64,000 bases of DNA from Sphingomonadales bacterium Ga0077557 (GTDB taxonomy: Bacteria > Pseudomonadota > Alphaproteobacteria > Sphingomonadales > Sphingomonadaceae). The notes below the pieces were generated by a model that made no database searches, was not told the origin of the DNA, and saw only the letters and a list, made by a program, of their open reading frames with translations. Both the position numbers and the translations under genes were made by a program. The stretch lies in the NCBI GenBank assembly GCA_001464615.1, contig LNFI01000031.1, positions 1 to 64,000 on the forward strand, read 5' to 3'. Shown piece after piece: positions 47,866 to 58,145 of the stretch. How positions within the stretch are numbered: the first letter of the stretch is position 1; each line of letters opens with the position of its first letter.

Positions 47866-48936
47866 GTGACTGACGAACTGATCGCTGTTGTAGAGGGCCG
47901 TACCGGCCGTATTCGGCTTAACCGGCCTGGCGCGATCCATGCGCTCAACACCGCAATGTGTGCGGCAATGTTGGACGCGCTTGAGGCGTGGCGCGTCGAT
48001 ATCGGGATTGAGGCGGTGCTGATCGATCATGCTGCCGCGCCGGATGGTGACCCAAAAAAATCTCGCGGCTTTTGCGCTGGTGGCGACATTCGCATGCTCG
48101 CGGAGAGCGGGGCGAAGGACGGGGTCGATGCACGCGCGTTCTTCCACACCGAATATCGGATGAACCACAAGCTGTTCACTTATGTGAAGCCGACCGTCGC
48201 CTTCATGGACGGCATCACGATGGGGGGCGGTGTCGGCATATCGCAGCCCTGCCGCTACCGTGTTGCGACCGAGAACACCCGGCTGGCGATGCCGGAAACG
48301 GGGATCGGCCTTTTCCCCGATGTCGGTGGCGGCTGGTATTTGTCGCGGCTCGCCGGGCGGATGGGGCAGTTTCTGGCGCTGACCGGGCACCGCCTGGATG
48401 GGGCAGAATGTTTGGCGCTTGGGTTGGCCACCCATTATCTTCCAAGCGCGTCGCTCGACGAAGCGAAGGCCCGCATCATCGCTGATCCGCGATCGATCGA
48501 TGCCATTCTTCGTGACCTGTCGATCGCACCGCCTGAAGCGAGGATTTTGTCGCAAGCTGCCGAGATCGATCGCTTGTTCGCATCGGATGAGCTGGAAGCG
48601 GTGTTTGCCACGCTCGAAGCCGATCCCGGCGATTGGGCGCAGGCCCAACTCAAGCTGCTCCTTACCAAGTCACCGCAGACCATGAAGGTCTCGCTGCGTC
48701 TGCTCCATGAAGCCGCGCTGATGCATGATTTCGCTGATGAGATGCGGCAGGAATATGCGGTCGGCGCGCATGTGGTGCAGCGACATGATTTCCTTGAAGG
48801 CGTGCGCGCGGTCATCATCGATAAGGACAACGCCCCGCGCTGGGACCCAGCGACACCGGAAGGCGTGACCGATCACGTTATCGACCAGATTTTTGCGCCG
48901 CTGTCTGACGACGAGGCGTGGACACCGCACGATTGA
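47866..48936 (+). CDS. 3-hydroxyisobutyryl-CoA hydrolase
   Basis: The GTG at 47866 has a GAGG site. The 356-residue crotonase-fold enzyme removes CoA from 3-hydroxyisobutyryl-CoA, the fourth step of valine catabolism. It keeps [30 protein letters not shown], and [20 protein letters not shown] with the catalytic Glu. The length is typical of HIBCH rather than of ordinary enoyl-CoA hydratases. Confidence 0.93.
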   Translation: MTDELIAVVEGRTGRIRLNRPGAIHALNTAMCAAMLDALEAWRVDIGIEAVLIDHAAAPDGDPKKSRGFCAGGDIRMLAESGAKDGVDARAFFHTEYRMNHKLFTYVKPTVAFMDGITMGGGVGISQPCRYRVATENTRLAMPETGIGLFPDVGGGWYLSRLAGRMGQFLALTGHRLDGAECLALGLATHYLPSASLDEAKARIIADPRSIDAILRDLSIAPPEARILSQAAEIDRLFASDELEAVFATLEADPGDWAQAQLKLLLTKSPQTMKVSLRLLHEAALMHDFADEMRQEYAVGAHVVQRHDFLEGVRAVIIDKDNAPRWDPATPEGVTDHVIDQIFAPLSDDEAWTPHD

Positions 48937-48947
48937 CCACCCTCCCG

Positions 48948-48976
48948 CGTCACCCCGCGTCAAGCCCGGGGCGACG
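48948..48976. repeat. Short palindromic repeat before the enoyl-CoA hydratase gene
   Basis: CGTCACCCC (48948-48956) pairs with GGGGCGACG (48968-48976) with one mismatch. The form matches the common alphaproteobacterial GTCA-CCCC/GGGG-TGAC type hairpin. Confidence 0.55.
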
Positions 48977-48992
48977 AAAGAAAGAGAAAGAC

Positions 48993-49769
48993 ATGGCCAC
49001 CTACGAAACCCTTCTCGTCGAACAGCGCGGCGCGGTAACGCTGATCACGCTCAACCGGCCTCAGGCGCTCAACGCGCTCAACAGCCAAGTGCTAGCCGAA
49101 CTGATCGCTGTACTGGGAGCATTTGATGCCGATCCGTCACAAGGCTGCGCCGTGCTGACAGGGTCCGAAAAGGCATTTGCGGCTGGCGCGGACATCAAGG
49201 AAATGCAGGCGATGGGCTTTGCCGAGATGTTCGGCACCAACCATTTTGCGGGCTATGACCGGGTGACCGCGACGCGCAAGCCAATCATTGCGGCGGTGGC
49301 GGGCTATGCGCTCGGCGGTGGTTGCGAGGTGGCGATGATGTGCGATTTCATCCTTGCGGCCGATACCGCCAAATTCGGCCAGCCCGAGATCAAGCTCGCG
49401 GTCTCCCCCGGCATGGGCGGATCGCAGCGGCTCGCCAAGGCAGTCGGCAAGGCCAAGGCGATGGAAATGTGTCTGACCGGCCGGATGATGGACGCCGCAG
49501 AAGCCGAGCGCGCTGGGCTCGTCAGTCGCGTCGTCCCGGCGGCAGACCTGATCGACGAAGCAGTAAAGACAGCCACCGTGATCGCGGGCATGGCGCCGCT
49601 GGCGGTCAAGGCGAACAAGGAAATGGTCAACACCGCGTTTGAAACGGGCCTGACCCAGGGCATCCTTTTTGAACGGCGGTTGTTCCATGGTCTGTTCGGG
49701 ACGGCAGACCAGAAAGAAGGCATGGCCGCCTTTGTCGAGAAGCGCACCGGGGTTTGGACAGGGAAGTAA
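48993..49769 (+). CDS. Enoyl-CoA hydratase
   Basis: The start at 48993 ([20 protein letters not shown]) gives 258 residues. The crotonase motifs are [28 protein letters not shown] with the oxyanion glycines, and [20 protein letters not shown] with the second Glu. It hydrates methacrylyl-CoA in the valine path and probably other enoyl-CoAs. It follows the hydrolase gene after a hairpin repeat. Confidence 0.93.
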   Translation: MATYETLLVEQRGAVTLITLNRPQALNALNSQVLAELIAVLGAFDADPSQGCAVLTGSEKAFAAGADIKEMQAMGFAEMFGTNHFAGYDRVTATRKPIIAAVAGYALGGGCEVAMMCDFILAADTAKFGQPEIKLAVSPGMGGSQRLAKAVGKAKAMEMCLTGRMMDAAEAERAGLVSRVVPAADLIDEAVKTATVIAGMAPLAVKANKEMVNTAFETGLTQGILFERRLFHGLFGTADQKEGMAAFVEKRTGVWTGK

Positions 49770-49771
49770 TA

Positions 49772-50656
49772 ATGACCAGCATCGCATTCATTGGCCTCGG
49801 CAATATGGGCGGCGGCATGGCCGCGAATCTAGCCAAGGCCGGCCATGATGTTCGCGCATTTGATCTGTCGCCCGATGCGCTTGATCGGGCGCGGGCGGCC
49901 GGCTGTTTGCCCGCCGCCACGGCCGCCGCTGCCGTCGAGGGGGCGGAGGTTGTCGTAACGATGCTGCCCGCTGGCACGCATGTCGAGACGGTTTACACGC
50001 ATGAAGTTTTTCCGTCGGCTGCGGCCAATACATTGTTGATTGATTGCTCGACGATTGACGTCGAAACGGCGCGACGGGTGGCAGCGGCTGCACAAACCAA
50101 GGGATTGGTTGCGGTCGACGCGCCGGTTTCAGGCGGCATTGCGGCGGCGAGTGCTGGCAGCCTGACGTTCATGGTCGGCGGCAGCGATTCAGGTTTTGAA
50201 CGTGCCGCGGTAATCCTGGAGTCCATGGGCAAGGCGGTGATCCATGCCGGGTTAAACGGCGCTGGCCAGGCCGCGAAGATTTGCAACAACATGCTCCTCG
50301 GTGCCTCAATGGTCGCCACGTGCGAAGCATTCTTGTTGGCGGAGAAACTGGGGCTGGATGCCCAGAAATTCTTCGATATCTCCAGCGTGTCTTCGGGCCA
50401 GAACTGGTCGATGACCAGCTATTGCCCCGTCCCCGGGGTTGGGCCGAATTCGCCCGCCGATCATGAATATCAGGGTGGCTTCGCTGTCGCCTTGATGCTC
50501 AAGGATCTCAAGCTGGCGCTGCACGCGGCGCAACTCTCTGGCGCAGATACGCCGATGGGCGCGCAGGCAGCGGGGCTGTATCAGCGCTTCGCTGATCAGG
50601 GCCAGGCGGGGCTCGATTTTTCGGGGATCATCCGGATGCTGGCAACCAAGGACTGA
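49772..50656 (+). CDS. mmsB: 3-hydroxyisobutyrate dehydrogenase
   Basis: The 294-residue enzyme starts two bases after the hydratase stop. It has an NAD-binding IAFIGLGNMGGGMAANLAKA, the substrate-binding APVSGGIAAASAGSLTFMVG, and the catalytic Lys in GAGQAAKICNNM. It makes methylmalonate semialdehyde in valine breakdown. The following gene, mmsA, is not present in the window. It closes the operon. Confidence 0.95.
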   Translation: MTSIAFIGLGNMGGGMAANLAKAGHDVRAFDLSPDALDRARAAGCLPAATAAAAVEGAEVVVTMLPAGTHVETVYTHEVFPSAAANTLLIDCSTIDVETARRVAAAAQTKGLVAVDAPVSGGIAAASAGSLTFMVGGSDSGFERAAVILESMGKAVIHAGLNGAGQAAKICNNMLLGASMVATCEAFLLAEKLGLDAQKFFDISSVSSGQNWSMTSYCPVPGVGPNSPADHEYQGGFAVALMLKDLKLALHAAQLSGADTPMGAQAAGLYQRFADQGQAGLDFSGIIRMLATKD

Positions 50657-50755
50657 TGGCCCGCAAGCCACGCATTGCGTGATCGCCCAAAGCGTTTAGT
50701 GTTCTCGCCAAAGGGTCGAAACCCCAATCTCGGTCGGGCCGCACCTGCTGACCCC

Positions 50756-50788
50756 CTGTCGCTTGTCGTTGCCCGACAAGAGCGACAG
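50756..50788 (+). terminator. Hairpin after mmsB
   Basis: CTGTCGCT pairs with AGCGACAG and TGTCG with CGACA, with a two-base bulge, 100 bases past the mmsB stop. No T-run follows, so it may be an mRNA end or a leader structure of the transporter gene. Confidence 0.35.
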
Positions 50789-50846
50789 TCGGTCGACACA
50801 GGCAGCGCAAACGCGATCAAGGGGATAGTCGATCGGTGCCGGGGGG

Positions 50847-52457
50847 ATGTTCGTGGCGACAATGGCGGTTGAAGATCAAGCAAATGAACCGAGCCGGAAG
50901 GATATCCAGCTCGTCATCACCGCGTCATCGCTTGGCACCATATTCGAATGGTATGATTTCTTCATCTACGGCACGCTGGCGGCGAGCGGCATTATTGGCC
51001 GTACCTTTTTCCCGGCCGATAACGAAACCGTCCAGACCTTGCTTGCCTGGGCGGGTTTTGCGGTTGGTTTCGGCTTCCGGCCGCTTGGGGCGATCCTGTT
51101 TGGCTTTCTCGGCGATAAGCTGGGGCGTAAATATACGTTCCTAGTGACGATCACCCTGATGGGTATTGCCACCGCCGGGGTTGGGCTGGTGCCGTCGACT
51201 GAGGCGATCGGCTTGGCGGCACCCGCGATCATCATTCTCCTGCGCATCCTGCAGGGGCTGGCGCTAGGTGGGGAATATGGCGGCGCTGCCATCTATGTTG
51301 CTGAACATGCACCAGCCGGGCGCAGTGGCTATTATACCAGCTTCATCCAGGCGAGCGTTGCGGGTGGCTTCATTCTGTCGCTGGCCGTGGTGCTGAGCGC
51401 GAAGGCCGCGTTCTCCCCTGAAGCCTGGGATGCCTGGGCGTGGCGCACGCCCTTTCTGTTCTCGCTGCTGCTGCTGGCGGTGTCGCTGTGGATGCGGCTT
51501 AAATTGTCGGAAAGCCCGATTTTCAAGAAGATGAAGGCGGCTGGGGAAACCGCGAACAATCCGTTTGTTGAGAGCTTTACCTATCCCGGCAATCTCCGGC
51601 GCCTGTTCGTGGCGTTGTTTGGTATCGCCGCCGGGCTGACGGTGATCTGGTACACTGCGATGTTTACCGTGCTGTCGTTCCTCCAGGCGACAATGCGGGT
51701 GGAGGAAACGGTCGCGCAGTTGATTGTTGGCGCCGGGGCGGCCGCTGGCCTGTTCTGGTTTGTATTGTTCGGTTGGCTGTCTGATCGAGTCGGTCGAAAA
51801 TTGCCGATCGTGATCGGTTATGCGCTGACGCTGATCATGCTGTTCCCGATTTTTTGGGTGATTGGCAGCGCCGCGAATCCCGGCTTGGCCGAAGCAGCGC
51901 GGCGCGCGCCGGTCATCGTTTCTGGCCCGGCCTGTGCGTACAGCCCCTTTGCGAAGCAGCAGGTCGATGAATGCGGGCGCGTGCTCGACCACCTGTCCAA
52001 AAAGGGCGTCGCCTATACAACGGTGGAGGCCCCGGTAACGGTGGTAACGATTGGTGGCCTAACGGTGGCCAATGATACGCCGGAGCAGCTCGACGCCGCG
52101 CTGACGGCCAATGGCTATTTCCTGGGCAAGGTTATCCCGTCGCCGGCCAATATCGCGATCATTCTTGGGGCGATCATCGTCCTGAGTGCGCTTGCCGGTG
52201 TGACCTATGGCCCAGTTGCGGCATTGTTGACGGAAATGTTCCCGCCGCGGATCCGGTATAGCTCAATGTCGATCCCCTATCATATCGGCACCGGCTATTT
52301 TGGCGGTTTTCTGCCGTTTATCAGCCAGTATATCGTCGCGCGCACGGGCAATCCCTATGGCGGGCTGTGGTACACGATGGGGGTGGTGGCGATGGCGCTG
52401 GTGGTAACGCTGGTGTGGCTGAAGGACGAACGCCCCAAGGCGGCGCCAAGAAGCTAG
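50847..52457 (+). CDS. MFS transporter, metabolite:H+ symporter (MHS) type
   Basis: The 536-residue protein starts MFVATMAVEDQ; the ATG at 50862 is a less supported alternative. The first span FEWYDFFIYGTLAASG and the loop FGFLGDKLGRKY identify the MHS group (ProP/ShiA/KgtP-like). A non-membrane segment of about 80 residues near 350-430 carries two Cys (GPACAYSPF, VDECGRV) and separates the late spans. Substrate unknown; dicarboxylates, shikimate or osmolytes are possible. Confidence 0.88.
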   Translation: MFVATMAVEDQANEPSRKDIQLVITASSLGTIFEWYDFFIYGTLAASGIIGRTFFPADNETVQTLLAWAGFAVGFGFRPLGAILFGFLGDKLGRKYTFLVTITLMGIATAGVGLVPSTEAIGLAAPAIIILLRILQGLALGGEYGGAAIYVAEHAPAGRSGYYTSFIQASVAGGFILSLAVVLSAKAAFSPEAWDAWAWRTPFLFSLLLLAVSLWMRLKLSESPIFKKMKAAGETANNPFVESFTYPGNLRRLFVALFGIAAGLTVIWYTAMFTVLSFLQATMRVEETVAQLIVGAGAAAGLFWFVLFGWLSDRVGRKLPIVIGYALTLIMLFPIFWVIGSAANPGLAEAARRAPVIVSGPACAYSPFAKQQVDECGRVLDHLSKKGVAYTTVEAPVTVVTIGGLTVANDTPEQLDAALTANGYFLGKVIPSPANIAIILGAIIVLSALAGVTYGPVAALLTEMFPPRIRYSSMSIPYHIGTGYFGGFLPFISQYIVARTGNPYGGLWYTMGVVAMALVVTLVWLKDERPKAAPRS

Positions 52458-52498
52458 GGACTAGTGCCCGATAGCGGCTGGCGCTAACCCCTCATCGC

Positions 52499-53530
52499 AT
52501 GACCACTTCCCCCCTGAGGCTGCGGCTTGATGCAGCAGCACTTGCCAGCAACTGGCGCACCCTTGATGCGATGAGCGGATCGGCGGCCTGCGGGGCGGCG
52601 GTAAAGGCCAATGGCTATGGGCTGGGGGCCGTTGATATCGCCACCCGCCTGGCACGTGCCGGGTGCCGTGATTTCTTTGTCGCGACCTGGGCAGAGGCGG
52701 CGGAGCTCGCCCCACTCGGCCTGTCCGTTTCCGTGCTCCACGGCATCCGGGCAGAGGATATGCCGATTGCGCTCTCCGGCATTGCGCGGCCCGTCCTGAA
52801 TTCGCCCGCCCAAATAGAGCGGTGGGGCGCGGCGGGCGGGGGCGTGTGCGACGTCATGATCGATACCGGCATGAACCGGCTTGGTCTGTCGGTTGATCAG
52901 GCGTTGTCCGGGGTGCTTACGGGGCTGGAGATCGATGTGCTGATGAGCCATCTTGCCTGCGCTGACGTTGATGTGGCGATGAATGGCGCGCAGCTCGCGG
53001 CCTTTGCCGCGCTGCGGGGCAGGTCGTCCGCCCAGCGGATGAGCCTGGCCAATTCGGCCGGGATTGCACTCGGGCCCGATTATGCCTTCGATCTGACCCG
53101 CCCCGGCCTCGCGCTCTATGGCGGTGTCCCCCGCGCAGAGATGGCAACCATACAGCAAGTCGTCACCCCCGAAGCGCAAATCGTGCAGCGCCGATGTGTG
53201 CCGGCTGGCGCGAGCATTGGCTATAACGCCACCTTTACCGCCGCGCATGATGCCGAAATTGCGATCATCAATATCGGCTATGCCGATGGCTATTTCCGGG
53301 GCTTTTCAGGGATCGGTTGCGGTCGCTGGGGCGATGTTGCGCTGCCGGTGGTTGGCCGCGTGTCGATGGATTTGGTGGCGATTGCGGTCGATCGAGCCCC
53401 AGGGCTCGGCGAGGGGGACTGGGTCGCCCTGGACTATGCACTGCCGGCGGCTGCGGCCGCGTCCGGCATGTCGCAATATGAATTGCTGGTCGGCCTCGGT
53501 CGGCGTTTTGATCCGCATTGGACAGCCTGA
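52499..53530 (+). CDS. alr: Alanine racemase
   Basis: The 343-residue PLP enzyme makes D-alanine for peptidoglycan. The Schiff-base Lys is in AAVKANGYGLGA near residue 37, and the second catalytic Tyr is in SIGYNATF near 240. MIDTGMNRLG and GRVSMDLVAI are family signatures. It follows the MFS gene by 41 bases and may share its transcript. Only one copy is in the window. Confidence 0.95.
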   Translation: MTTSPLRLRLDAAALASNWRTLDAMSGSAACGAAVKANGYGLGAVDIATRLARAGCRDFFVATWAEAAELAPLGLSVSVLHGIRAEDMPIALSGIARPVLNSPAQIERWGAAGGGVCDVMIDTGMNRLGLSVDQALSGVLTGLEIDVLMSHLACADVDVAMNGAQLAAFAALRGRSSAQRMSLANSAGIALGPDYAFDLTRPGLALYGGVPRAEMATIQQVVTPEAQIVQRRCVPAGASIGYNATFTAAHDAEIAIINIGYADGYFRGFSGIGCGRWGDVALPVVGRVSMDLVAIAVDRAPGLGEGDWVALDYALPAAAAASGMSQYELLVGLGRRFDPHWTA

Positions 53531-53628
53531 GCGCTTCCAATCTTGACAATCTGATTGGCCTGGGTCCCGCGCCGACTGACCGCTTGGCATTTGAATATTA
53601 TTTGGCATGACGCCCCAGGCGGCACCCC

Positions 53629-53664
53629 AAAAAAAGAGGCGGGGCGCTGTGTACGCCCCGCCTC
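53629..53664 (-). terminator. Rho-independent terminator of the TonB-receptor gene
   Basis: GAGGCGGGGCG and CGCCCCGCCTC (11 bp) flank a 7-base loop; on the minus strand this is followed by seven T residues. It lies 29 bases past the receptor stop and also separates the converging alr gene. Confidence 0.9.
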
Positions 53665-53692
53665 CCTTAACCGTTCAATATTCTAGTTCAGA

Positions 53693-56600
53693 TCAATACC
53701 GAACGCGCACCGACAAGCCGAAGCGCCGACCAAATGAGTCGTTGACCGATGCCGGAATGATGATGCCAAAATAGTTCTGGCCAACACGGTTGGTGAGGTT
53801 CGTCACCGACGCGATCAGCTGGAACTGCTTGTTCACATTGAAGGTCACGCTCGAATCAAGCGTGATGAAATCATCAAACTTGTCAAATTCACGCGTGTCG
53901 TTGGGCCCAGGTGCACGGTTGAACCGCGAGGACAACTGCTGGCCAGTATAGTTGATATTGGTCGCAAAGTTGACGTACTTGGTCGAATATTGCACGCGCG
54001 CCTGGCCCTGCCAGGTCGGATCGCCCACCGTGCCGTCCGAACGCGCAGGCGCAACGCCCGTGGTATCGATAAGACGACGCAGCAATACGAATAGTTCGCC
54101 GGTAACTACAAGCGAACCAGGCAGATTGAGACCGTCCAGCTTGGTCACATATTCCAGGCTGCTCTGAATGGCTTCAACCTGGATCCTCTGACCATTGACG
54201 AACCCGGACGTCACCGCCGGGTTGGCCGGATCGGCTGGCACCTGGCCGTTTGCGTCACGGCGGATCAGCGAACAGAAAGCGTTTCCATTGGCGGGATCAG
54301 CCGCGTTGAACGATGCGTTGTCAAAGCAAGCGCCGGCGATGTTTGCCACCGTCAGATTGGAGATCGGCTGACGGAGATCAATGTTCAAATAGTCGACCGA
54401 CAGGCTCAGCCCGCGGACGAACCGAGGACGGAAGATGACGCCATAGGTGTAGCTGTTGGCTTCTTCGTTCTGCAGCAAGGGATTGCCACCCGAACGGCCT
54501 GGGACCGTTGCGGTGGCTGCACTCAGCGGCGTGCCGTTCGGGAAGCGTGCAAGGAACGCATTGCAGTTTGCGGTCCGCGTTGCCGGCACGGCTCCTGCAC
54601 CGATGGCACCGGGAGCGCAGAGATCCGGGACCGTGGTGAACGTGTTGGTTTGTGGCGAGAACAATTCAGTAATCGACGGCGCACGGAACGACTTGGTGAA
54701 GTTACCACGGAACTGCACGTCTTCGATTGGCGAGAATGATCCACCTGCGGCCCATGCAAAGAACCCACCGTTGACGGTGTTATGCACATAACGACCGCGC
54801 CCGAATACTTCCAGGTTATGGAAGAAAAAGTCATTCTTCGGGGTGAAGATTGGCAGGTTGAATTCGCCCGTTACTTCGTTCAGCGCATAGCGACCGCCGG
54901 TTGGGGCAATCGCGACCGAACGACCAAGTCCAGCCTGCAGGAAGGGATCGGGGGTGAACTGCGCTGATTCTTCGCGATGTTCATAGCCAACGTTGAACTG
55001 AACTGGGTTGGTGAAAAGATCGAACGGCGCACCGCCGACGTTTGCGTTCACGACCCATTGGTCAATATAGCTGCGCGCAACAGTATCCTGGATCACGTAA
55101 GCGCGGGCGGCCGGTGATGGCGCGCCTTCGCCGAACACGCTGAGCGGAACGCAGCGCGCATCTGCAATCGCTGTGAAGCCCGGTGTCGCGTTGACAGCTG
55201 GGTTCGTCACGCAGCCATTGATCGCATTGACGAAATTTTGCTGATTAATCTGCTGTGCAAAATCGCGATAGTCGTTGCGGCCATAGACGCCCGAGACTTC
55301 GAAACTGAAGTCGCGGCCAAACGCCTGGAACTTCCCGTCAGCACCGCCAACAACGCGAAAGAGATCGTTCCTCGAAGAACCGGTGGCGTCGCCAAGATCA
55401 AGGTTGATCCGGCTGAGGCGGAAGGTCGTGTACCCGTTAGCGACCAGCAGGTTCCGCGCTTGGGTAGAAAGCAACGGGTTGTTGACGCTGAACGTCAACG
55501 CAGAGCTGGCACCACCGAACAATGTCGACTGGAACGATTGCTGCTGGATCAATTCATCGCCAAAGCCGTTGAAATACAGACCTTCAGCGAACAGACGGAC
55601 ATCGTCGGTCAGCTGATAATCAGTAAAAATGTTTGCCGAAATGCGGCGCGAATTGCCGGTGATTTGGGTGAAATCGTTGAAAACGAAGCCGTCGCCACCC
55701 GAGTTACGTGCTGCGGCAGAGGTGATCGCGCCAGCAAACAGCGTGCCGCGGTTGAACGGAATCAGCGTGCCATCAGGCGCGAACTGGACGTTATAGTCAA
55801 GCGCACGCAGGGCAGTCGTCGCATTGACGACAACACCACCACGGCTGAGCGACGGGATGCCCGCGCGTGTCACCAGCACCGTACCGGGGAAACCGTCGGT
55901 CGCCGAGTTGTTGAACCCGATATTGGGGTTGATGCGGCCATCGTTCAGTGGTGAGCGACCGACCGGGCCAAGCGTTGCGGCGAGCGCACTGGATGGGTTC
56001 AGCTGACCGCCAACGCCGTTCGCGAGAAACGGGCGATCGTTGGTCAGAATACCACGGACTTCTTCATAATTGGCGGCGATCGAAATGTTACCGCGCCCGT
56101 CCGCGAAATTGTAGCCGTAGGCGCCCGATACGTTGTAGCGGAAGTTGTCGCCATATTCGGTCACGCCCGTGGTCGCGCGGATTTCGAGCCCGGTGAAACG
56201 GGTCTTGGTGATGACGTTTACCGTGCCGGCAATGGCGTCGGAACCGTAAACCGGCGCACCACCGATCGAAACACGGTCAATACGATCGATCAAGATGGGG
56301 TTGAAGATGTTCAGATCGACCTGAGTACCGCCCTGGTTGCCGAAAATCGTGGTGACGTTCGACGAAACGACGCGGCGACCGTTGACCAGCGTCAAGGTGC
56401 GGTTCGACCCAAGGCCGAAAGTGTTGATGAAGTTCACGCCCTGGCCAAAGCCGTTCTGCGCGCCGTTTGGCGTCACTGAACCGCGGAAGCCGGGCAGCTC
56501 GTTGAGCGCATCGGCGATGTTGGTCAAGTTGCGATTTTCGAGATATTTGGAGTCAATCGACACCGTTGGTTCGAGCATGTCGAAGCTGGAACGGCGAATG

Positions 56601-56770
56601 CGCGAGCCGGTGACGACAATCGCCTTGTCTTCTTCTGCGGCCGTTGCATCTGGCGTCGTGTCGTCGAGCGTGGCCTTTGGCGTTGGTGTCGATTGTGCCG
56701 ACGCAATCGTCGGATAGCTTGCCAAAATTCCAACGAGCGCGGTGGCGCTCATGAGCGTCTTTAGTTTCAT
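53693..56770 (-). CDS. TonB-dependent outer-membrane receptor
   Basis: The start at 56770 gives 1025 residues with a signal peptide (MKLKTLMSATALVGILASYP). A TonB-box-like AIVVTGSRI precedes the plug domain (about 75-230, with LVNGRRVVSS and YGSDAIAGTVNVIT). The 22-strand barrel ends in FGRRFGLSVRVRY, an aromatic C-terminus as expected. No N-terminal STN domain is seen, so it is not a transducer. The ligand could be a sugar, peptide or iron complex. The gene stands alone. Confidence 0.93.
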   Translation of the reverse strand: MKLKTLMSATALVGILASYPTIASAQSTPTPKATLDDTTPDATAAEEDKAIVVTGSRIRRSSFDMLEPTVSIDSKYLENRNLTNIADALNELPGFRGSVTPNGAQNGFGQGVNFINTFGLGSNRTLTLVNGRRVVSSNVTTIFGNQGGTQVDLNIFNPILIDRIDRVSIGGAPVYGSDAIAGTVNVITKTRFTGLEIRATTGVTEYGDNFRYNVSGAYGYNFADGRGNISIAANYEEVRGILTNDRPFLANGVGGQLNPSSALAATLGPVGRSPLNDGRINPNIGFNNSATDGFPGTVLVTRAGIPSLSRGGVVVNATTALRALDYNVQFAPDGTLIPFNRGTLFAGAITSAAARNSGGDGFVFNDFTQITGNSRRISANIFTDYQLTDDVRLFAEGLYFNGFGDELIQQQSFQSTLFGGASSALTFSVNNPLLSTQARNLLVANGYTTFRLSRINLDLGDATGSSRNDLFRVVGGADGKFQAFGRDFSFEVSGVYGRNDYRDFAQQINQQNFVNAINGCVTNPAVNATPGFTAIADARCVPLSVFGEGAPSPAARAYVIQDTVARSYIDQWVVNANVGGAPFDLFTNPVQFNVGYEHREESAQFTPDPFLQAGLGRSVAIAPTGGRYALNEVTGEFNLPIFTPKNDFFFHNLEVFGRGRYVHNTVNGGFFAWAAGGSFSPIEDVQFRGNFTKSFRAPSITELFSPQTNTFTTVPDLCAPGAIGAGAVPATRTANCNAFLARFPNGTPLSAATATVPGRSGGNPLLQNEEANSYTYGVIFRPRFVRGLSLSVDYLNIDLRQPISNLTVANIAGACFDNASFNAADPANGNAFCSLIRRDANGQVPADPANPAVTSGFVNGQRIQVEAIQSSLEYVTKLDGLNLPGSLVVTGELFVLLRRLIDTTGVAPARSDGTVGDPTWQGQARVQYSTKYVNFATNINYTGQQLSSRFNRAPGPNDTREFDKFDDFITLDSSVTFNVNKQFQLIASVTNLTNRVGQNYFGIIIPASVNDSFGRRFGLSVRVRY

Positions 56771-56972
56771 GGATCTGCCCCTGTCTCCGAGCGGAACTGC
56801 CCGAATTAAACCACTCAAGGCTGCCTGCCGCAAATATGCAATATGGGCATGGGGACTTTATGGAAGCGACGCACCTATTCAGGCGGCATTGTCACTAGTT
56901 TGCCACAGTGATGAAACAATGATGCGGCTTAACCCACGGTGAACAAATAATATGTCGCCGTAGGTCGCATCC

Positions 56973-58145
56973 TCAGCGCTCAACGCACAAAGCGATGCCC
57001 ATGCCGCCGCCGATGCACAGAGTCGCGAGCCCCTTTTTGGCATCGCGTCGCGCCATTTCGTAAATCAGCGTGGTCAGGATTCGCGCGCCCGATGCCCCGA
57101 TCGGATGACCGATGGCGATCGCACCGCCGTTAACGTTGATCTTGGCCGAGTCCCAGCCAAGTTCCTTGTTCACTGACAGCGCTTGCGCGGCAAAAGCTTC
57201 GTTCGATTCGATGAGATCGAGGTCGCCGATCGCCCAGCCAGCCTTTTCCAGCGCGCGGCGCGTGGCGGGGACGGGGCCGATTCCCATGATCGAGGGATCG
57301 ACGCCCGCTGAGGCCCAGCTGGCGATCCGCGCCAGAATGGGGGAGCCGCGGCGTTCGGCCTCTGCGCGGGTCATGATGACAAGCGCGGCCGCGCCGTCGT
57401 TCAGGCCACTGGCATTGGCGGCTGTGACCGTGCCGTCCTTTTTGAAAGCGGGCTTAAGGCCGGAGACGCCGTCTATCGTCGCCCCGTCGCGGATATATTC
57501 GTCGTGCTCAACCAGGGTGTCGCCCTTGCGTCCTTTAATCGTGACGGCGGCAATCTCATCCTTGAAGCGGCCCTCGGCGCGGGCGGCGGCGGCCTTGTTC
57601 TGCGACGCGACGGCAAAGGCGTCCTGATCGGCGCGGGTGACCTGGTATTTTTCGGCCAGGTTTTCGGCAGTGATGCCCATGTGATAGCCGTTGAAAACGT
57701 CGATCAACCCGTCCTTGATCATCGTGTCGATCAGCATCAGGTCGCCCATTTTCTGCCCCGCGCGCAGGAACTGAGCATGGGGGCTGAGCGACATTGATTC
57801 CTGGCCGCCAGCGACCACGATGGCCGAATCACCTGTCGCCACTGCCTGAGCGGCAAGCGCAACCGCGCGCAGTCCCGATCCACAGACTTGATTGACGCCC
57901 CAGGCCGGGATTTCCTTGGGCACGCCTGCAGCCATCGATGCCTGCCGAGCCGGGTTTTGGCCCTGGGCTGCCGTTAAAACCTGGCCAAGAATGACCTCGG
58001 ACACGTCATCACCAGTAATGCCTGCCTGCGCCAGCGCCGCCTCGATCGCGATGCGGCCAAGTTCGTGTGCTGGCGTCGATGCAAAGGCGCCGAGGAAGCT
58101 GCCAACGGGGGTGCGTTTGGCGGCGGTGATGACGATGTCGGTCAT
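56973..58145 (-). CDS. phaA: Acetyl-CoA acetyltransferase (biosynthetic thiolase)
   Basis: The 390-residue thiolase has the nucleophile Cys in [13 protein letters not shown] near residue 88, His in [15 protein letters not shown], and the second Cys in [12 protein letters not shown]. It condenses two acetyl-CoA to acetoacetyl-CoA, the first step to polyhydroxybutyrate. Its start overlaps the stop of the PhaC-like gene by four bases. phaB is not in the window. Confidence 0.94.
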   Translation of the reverse strand: MTDIVITAAKRTPVGSFLGAFASTPAHELGRIAIEAALAQAGITGDDVSEVILGQVLTAAQGQNPARQASMAAGVPKEIPAWGVNQVCGSGLRAVALAAQAVATGDSAIVVAGGQESMSLSPHAQFLRAGQKMGDLMLIDTMIKDGLIDVFNGYHMGITAENLAEKYQVTRADQDAFAVASQNKAAAARAEGRFKDEIAAVTIKGRKGDTLVEHDEYIRDGATIDGVSGLKPAFKKDGTVTAANASGLNDGAAALVIMTRAEAERRGSPILARIASWASAGVDPSIMGIGPVPATRRALEKAGWAIGDLDLIESNEAFAAQALSVNKELGWDSAKINVNGGAIAIGHPIGASGARILTTLIYEMARRDAKKGLATLCIGGGMGIALCVER

